NCBI RefSeq assembly: GCF_001039275.2 | Contig: NZ_CP030117.1 | Coordinates: 293,501 to 357,500 of the forward strand | Reading direction: 5' to 3' | Source: Brevibacillus brevis | Lineage (GTDB): Bacteria > Bacillota > Bacilli > Brevibacillales > Brevibacillaceae | DNA: 64,000 bases | Part shown: piece by piece, positions 60,603 to 64,000 of the stretch | Numbering within the stretch: position 1 is the stretch's first letter | Layout of the letters: each line of letters opens with the position of its first letter | Notes under the pieces: generated by a model | Told to the model about the DNA's origin: nothing | What the model saw: only the letters and a program-made list of their open reading frames with translations | Database searches by the model: none | Program-made: the position numbers and the translations under genes

Positions 60603-61973
60603 TTGGATTGGAATCTCCAGCAGATGAGCAAATTGCTTGAGGTCGTTTTTGAAAATGCCCATGAACCGATGATCGTAACAGACAAGGACGGAAAAATACT
60701 CTTATTGAATCGGAGCTATCGGGAATTTCTGAATGTACAGGACGTGATCGGACAGCCAGTGACGGATGTCATCGAAAACACGCGGATGCATATTGTCGGT
60801 CAGGAGGGTGTTGCCGAGATCGCCGACATTCAGCAAATAAAAGGACAGAACATGATTGCGCATCGCATCCCGATCATGGACGAAGGAAAAGTGATTGCGG
60901 TTCTGGGAACGGTGCTGTTCCAGGATGTGCAGGAGCTTACTGCTTTGGCTGCGATGGTTGCTCAGTTGAAGGATGAGCTGACCTATTATAAGAAAGAGCT
61001 GCGGCGGCGGATGGGGGCTACCTATCATTTTGACCAAATCGTTGGGTACAGCCAGAAGCTGCAGGAGCTTAAAAAATTTTCTCAGAAAGTTGCGAAAAGC
61101 GATTCGACTGTGCTCATCACAGGGGAAAGCGGGACGGGCAAGGAGCTATTTGCCCACGCCATTCATGCCGAGAGCAAGCGGAAAATGGGGCCATTCATTC
61201 GGGTGAATTGTGCCGCTATTCCGGATTCTTTGCTGGAATCAGAGCTATTTGGCTATGAAGAAGGTGCGTTTACCGGAGCTGTTCGCCGCGGAAAAAAAGG
61301 AAAGTTCGAGCTTGCCAACCATGGAACCATTTTGTTGGATGAGATCGGGGACATGCCGTTGCCGCTGCAAGCCAAGCTACTGCGTGTTTTGCAGGAAAAA
61401 GAAGTCGAGCGGGTAGGTGCTGTTCGGACGACGCCAATCGATGTGCGGGTGATCGCTTCCACGAATTCGGACATGCTTCAAAGCATCAAGGAAGGGAAGT
61501 TTCGGGCGGACCTCTATTACAGGTTGAATGTCGTGTCACTCTCGATCCCTCCGTTGCGCGAGCGTCTGGAGGATTTGCCAGAGCTGGTTTCGAATCTGCT
61601 CAAACAGCTTGGGGAGTCCACTGGCGTTGTGGTCAGGGCCATTGATGAAGAGGTGTGGAACGTACTTCGGGGCTACTCCTGGCCAGGCAATGTAAGGGAG
61701 TTGAAAAACGTGCTGGAACGAGCCCTTCATCTACTCGAAGACGATGTCCTGAAAAAGGAGCATGTTTGGCTGCCTGTATCTGACGAAGGGGCCCTCGCGT
61801 CCTTGTCGAGTCCAACTCATGTTGTTCGGCCATTGAAAAAAGTCTTGGAAGAGGCTGAGCAGGAAGCACTTCGCCAAGCGATGCAGCAAGCAGGGGGCAA
61901 CAAGCTTACCGCCGCCAAGCTGCTGCAAATCAGCAAGTCCACCTTTTACGAAAAGTGGGAGAAGTATCAGTAG
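60603..61973 (+). CDS. Sigma-54-dependent transcriptional activator with PAS domain
   Basis: 456 residues: PAS sensor (about 8-110; VFENAHEPMIVTDKDGKILL), coiled linker, AAA+ domain (about 143-370) with GESGTGKE Walker A, GAFTGA (221-226) for sigma-54 contact and LDEIGDMP Walker B, then a Fis-type helix-turn-helix (about 425-456, GGNKLTAAKLLQISKSTFYE). It activates sigma-54 promoters from upstream enhancers. TTG start after AAAGGGGGAG. The next operon has a sigma-54 promoter and palindromes suited to it, as in RocR-, AcoR- or BkdR-controlled catabolic genes. Confidence 0.94.
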   Translation: MDWNLQQMSKLLEVVFENAHEPMIVTDKDGKILLLNRSYREFLNVQDVIGQPVTDVIENTRMHIVGQEGVAEIADIQQIKGQNMIAHRIPIMDEGKVIAVLGTVLFQDVQELTALAAMVAQLKDELTYYKKELRRRMGATYHFDQIVGYSQKLQELKKFSQKVAKSDSTVLITGESGTGKELFAHAIHAESKRKMGPFIRVNCAAIPDSLLESELFGYEEGAFTGAVRRGKKGKFELANHGTILLDEIGDMPLPLQAKLLRVLQEKEVERVGAVRTTPIDVRVIASTNSDMLQSIKEGKFRADLYYRLNVVSLSIPPLRERLEDLPELVSNLLKQLGESTGVVVRAIDEEVWNVLRGYSWPGNVRELKNVLERALHLLEDDVLKKEHVWLPVSDEGALASLSSPTHVVRPLKKVLEEAEQEALRQAMQQAGGNKLTAAKLLQISKSTFYEKWEKYQ

Positions 61974-62007
61974 TACGAGGCGTGTATAAGTCGGGGATGT
62001 GGCGTTG

Positions 62008-62028
62008 AGCCAGGTTCGCGGCTTTTTT
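62008..62028 (+). terminator. Short terminator after the activator gene
   Basis: AGCC-8-GGCT followed by Ts. Confidence 0.5.
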
Positions 62029-62054
62029 CATCTACAGGACCAACGTTTTGGTAG

Positions 62055-62072
62055 ATTCCGGTTTTCTGGAAT
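62055..62072. promoter_or_regulatory. Possible enhancer site 1
   Basis: ATTCCGGTTTTCTGGAAT: ATTCC/GGAAT arms, 221 bp upstream of the -24/-12 promoter. Confidence 0.5.
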
Positions 62073-62172
62073 AGAGCAAGGTGAAATTCTGCTTAAACCC
62101 AGTAGCCTTCCGTGAGCAAATTCCCGAAAAGGTGGGCAGATTTTTGCTAGATTCCATAAAACCGGACAGAAA

Positions 62173-62190
62173 TTTCCGGAAATCCGGAAA
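62173..62190. promoter_or_regulatory. Likely enhancer site 2
   Basis: TTTCCGGAAATCCGGAAA, pairing at 8 of 9 positions, 103 bp upstream of the promoter, a normal distance for a sigma-54 activator site. It shares TTCCGG with site 1. Confidence 0.65.
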
Positions 62191-62275
62191 AACTGCAAGC
62201 GCTATCATCTGCTTACCAACAGTCCAGACACGATGAACGGGTATGGTTGAACGATTTTTCTGGAATCGGTTGGAG

Positions 62276-62293
62276 TTGGCATGGTCCATGCAA
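62276..62293 (+). promoter_or_regulatory. Sigma-54 promoter
   Basis: TTGGCATGGTCCATGCAA: GG at 62278-62279 and GC at 62290-62291 with the required 10 bp between; 85 bp before the permease start. Confidence 0.85.
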
Positions 62294-62303
62294 TTGAGTA
62301 AGT

Positions 62304-62319
62304 ATGAAAGCGTTTTCCT
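62304..62319. promoter_or_regulatory. cre site downstream of the sigma-54 promoter
   Basis: ATGAAAGCGTTTTCCT fits the cre pattern WTGAAARCGYTTTCWN with one mismatch. At about the transcription start, CcpA here would block the operon when preferred sugars are present. Confidence 0.75.
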
Positions 62320-62377
62320 CAAGTGAATACACAGAATTTCCTCTGTAACGAGAGGAGAAAATTGAAAGGAGAATTAT

Positions 62378-63760
62378 ATGATCATCGAAGTGTTATCCAT
62401 CTTGATTTCGCTCGGTCTCCTGATGTTTTTTGCATATCGGGGCTATCCTGTTATCGTATTTGCCCCTATTTTTACGCTGCTGGCCGTTGTCCTTTCCGGG
62501 ATCTCTTTGTTGCCGAGCTACACCGAAACCTTTATGACGAATGCAGCGAACTATGTGAAATCATTCTTCCCTATTTTCTTACTGGGTGCCATTTTCGGAA
62601 AAGTCATGGAGTTGAGCGGTGCTGCCTCGTCTATTGCCCACACGATTGTAAGGGCACTTGGCTCTAATCGTGCGATCTTGGCTGTCGTTCTGGCATGTTC
62701 GATTTTGACGTATGGCGGGGTTTCCCTGTTCGTTGTGGCGTTTGCGGTGTATCCGTTTGCCGCCGCGATTTTCCGTGAAGCCAATATTCCGAAGCGTCTC
62801 ATTCCAGGAACGATTGCGCTCGGGGCTTTTACGTATACGATGGATGCCTTGCCGGGTACACCACAAATTCAAAACATTATTCCTACGACTTATTTTGGTA
62901 CGGATGCTTATGCTGCACCTGTTGTTGGAACGATTGGCGCCATTATGGTTTTCATTGGCGGGATGCTATGGCTGGAGCGCAGACGCAAGCAAGCTGTCGC
63001 TGCTGGGGAAGGCTACGGCGAGGGACATACGAATGAGCCGGAGTTGATCAAAAATGAATCCTACATGAACATCTGGGTCGCGATTCTGCCGTTGGCGTTG
63101 GTGCTCGTGGGTAACTATATGTTCAGTAGAGGGATTTGGACAGTAGAGACGTGGTACGATCCAGCGATCCTCAAAGAATCGTTTAAAATTGAGAAAGTGA
63201 AAAATGTCGTATCTTCTTGGTCACTGATTATTTCGCTCTGTCTTGGAATTATTGCCGCGCTTTTAATCAATGTGAAGCAAGTCAAAAACAAGCTGGCTAG
63301 TGGTTTGACTGCTGCCGCGATGGGCTCTCTCTTGGCGATCTTCAATACTGCCTCCGAAGTTGGATTCGGAAACGTTGTGAAAACATTGCCAGGCTTCAAG
63401 CTCATCCAAGGCTGGATTATGGGAGCCAGTGATCATCCATTGGTTTCTGAGGCACTGGCTGTAAACGTACTGGCAGGTGTGACAGGTTCAGCGTCGGGAG
63501 GAATGTCGATCGCGCTGGAGGTTATGGGCAAGCAATACCTGGAGATGGCGAATGCTGCGGGAATCAGCCCTGAGTTGCTGCATCGTATTGCCTCGATGTC
63601 TTCCGGTGGTATGGACACATTGCCGCACAACGGAGCGGTCATTACACTACTCGCGATTACTGGTTTGACTCATCGTCAATCGTACAAAGACATTTTCGCG
63701 ATTACGGTTTTGAAAACAGCTGTCGTATTCATTCTGGCATTTGCCGTTTCTATTTTCTAA
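62378..63760 (+). CDS. GntP-family permease, probably for hydroxybutyrate or a sugar acid
   Basis: 460 residues, about 12 helices. GntP/Gnt-type features: FAPIFTLLAVVLSGISLLPS, LLGAIFGKVMELSGAASSIA, LTYGGVSLFVVAFAVYPFAA, and a long central loop (about 200-230). Members carry gluconate or D-beta-hydroxybutyrate. The next gene is an SDR that looks like 3-hydroxybutyrate dehydrogenase, which favours hydroxybutyrate. AAAGGAG precedes the ATG. Preceded by a sigma-54 promoter, enhancer palindromes and a cre site. Confidence 0.87.
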   Translation: MIIEVLSILISLGLLMFFAYRGYPVIVFAPIFTLLAVVLSGISLLPSYTETFMTNAANYVKSFFPIFLLGAIFGKVMELSGAASSIAHTIVRALGSNRAILAVVLACSILTYGGVSLFVVAFAVYPFAAAIFREANIPKRLIPGTIALGAFTYTMDALPGTPQIQNIIPTTYFGTDAYAAPVVGTIGAIMVFIGGMLWLERRRKQAVAAGEGYGEGHTNEPELIKNESYMNIWVAILPLALVLVGNYMFSRGIWTVETWYDPAILKESFKIEKVKNVVSSWSLIISLCLGIIAALLINVKQVKNKLASGLTAAAMGSLLAIFNTASEVGFGNVVKTLPGFKLIQGWIMGASDHPLVSEALAVNVLAGVTGSASGGMSIALEVMGKQYLEMANAAGISPELLHRIASMSSGGMDTLPHNGAVITLLAITGLTHRQSYKDIFAITVLKTAVVFILAFAVSIF

Positions 63761-63807
63761 ATTTTATAGACAGAGAAAATGAGGAACAGGAGAGGAGATA
63801 CTAGGGT

Positions 63808-64000
63808 ATGGAGAAATTGTTGGAGCAGCAGGTAGCAATAGTAACAGGGGCAGCGAGCGGAATTGGATTGGAGATTGCCCGGACGTTTGCCGAGGAAGGG
63901 GCGAAAGTCGTCATACTGGACTTGAATGGGGAATTAGCGGAAGCAGCAGCAGCCCAATTGCAAAAGGAAGGCCACGAAGCAATCAGCTTTGGCTGTAATG
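63808..64000 (+). CDS. SDR dehydrogenase, 5' part (3-hydroxybutyrate dehydrogenase-like)
   Basis: The first 64 codons are in the window. The Rossmann motif VTGAASGIGLEIA and the strand VVILDLNGE (Asp for NAD preference) mark a classical short-chain dehydrogenase. Placed 47 nt behind a GntP-type permease and in a sigma-54/CcpA-controlled operon, it could oxidise the imported hydroxy acid. The catalytic YxxxK lies beyond the right edge, so the substrate assignment is tentative. GGAGAGGAG precedes the ATG. Confidence 0.8.
   Translation, partial: MEKLLEQQVAIVTGAASGIGLEIARTFAEEGAKVVILDLNGELAEAAAAQLQKEGHEAISFGCN

Overview
The window looks like a Bacillota chromosome segment, most probably Brevibacillus. 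The reasons are strong AGGAGG ribosome sites, mixed ATG/GTG/TTG starts, T-tailed hairpin terminators, and proteins close to Bacillus families (GlpT, MhqN/O/D, Btr/FeuABC, AdaA, CadC/CadA, HssRS). The genus is inferred from protein resemblance only. I saw no rRNA, tRNA, CRISPR array, transposase or prophage. Most genes sit in short, self-contained cassettes, each with its own regulator.

Layout. 1-2.5 kb: 5' part of glpT (minus strand) with a cre site and antiterminator-type leader, then a secreted GH18 chitinase. 2.7-5.3 kb: HxlR regulator/RidA pair, an ArsR regulator whose promoter abuts its start codon, and an MFS pump. 5.3-9.8 kb: NAD-dependent reductase, coiled-coil protein, chemoreceptor. 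9.8-14 kb: TetR regulator with a near-perfect 28-bp operator in front of an MFS - flavin monooxygenase - esterase operon. 14.2-17.4 kb: amino acid permease, DUF420 and PepSY membrane proteins, a small exported protein. 17.5-18.6 kb: macrolide phosphotransferase preceded by a 14-codon leader ORF ending in Met-Arg-Leu-Arg. 18.6-24.9 kb: exoA, CNNM/CBS protein, DHFR-like protein, MetX-like hydrolase under a MerR-type promoter, cyclase. 24.9-28.1 kb: an alkylation-repair cluster (Ada-type zinc protein, endonuclease IV, AlkA, divergent AdaA). 28.2-34.5 kb: serine hydrolase remnant, aldolase-type lyase, GNAT, LuxR regulator, DHA2 pump, saccharopine-dehydrogenase-like protein, DinB protein. 34.5-36.9 kb: mhqN-mhqO-mhqD quinone operon with a perfect sigma-A promoter and two MhqR-type operators. 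37.1-43 kb: HssRS-like two-component system, then cadC/cadA. 43-47.9 kb: Fur-boxed fused peptide/metal ABC ATPase, deacetylase, WYL regulator, second DinB gene, and a 257-bp palindrome. 48-52.2 kb: two-component system with two lipoproteins. 52.3-58.6 kb: Fur/Btr-controlled feuABC siderophore uptake ending in an esterase-nitroreductase fusion. 58.8-64 kb: DHA3 pump behind a terminator hairpin that contains its ribosome site, MmcQ protein, and a sigma-54 activator with its likely target, a GntP permease plus SDR dehydrogenase.

The most unusual items are the putative macrolide-sensing leader peptide of mph, the shared operator in front of two DinB paralogues, the siderophore esterase-nitroreductase fusion with an internal ribosome site, the orphan Fur-controlled fused ABC ATPase, the sigma-54/enhancer/cre control region, and the palindrome. 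Iron, heme and metal handling, electrophile stress and drug efflux dominate the gene content.
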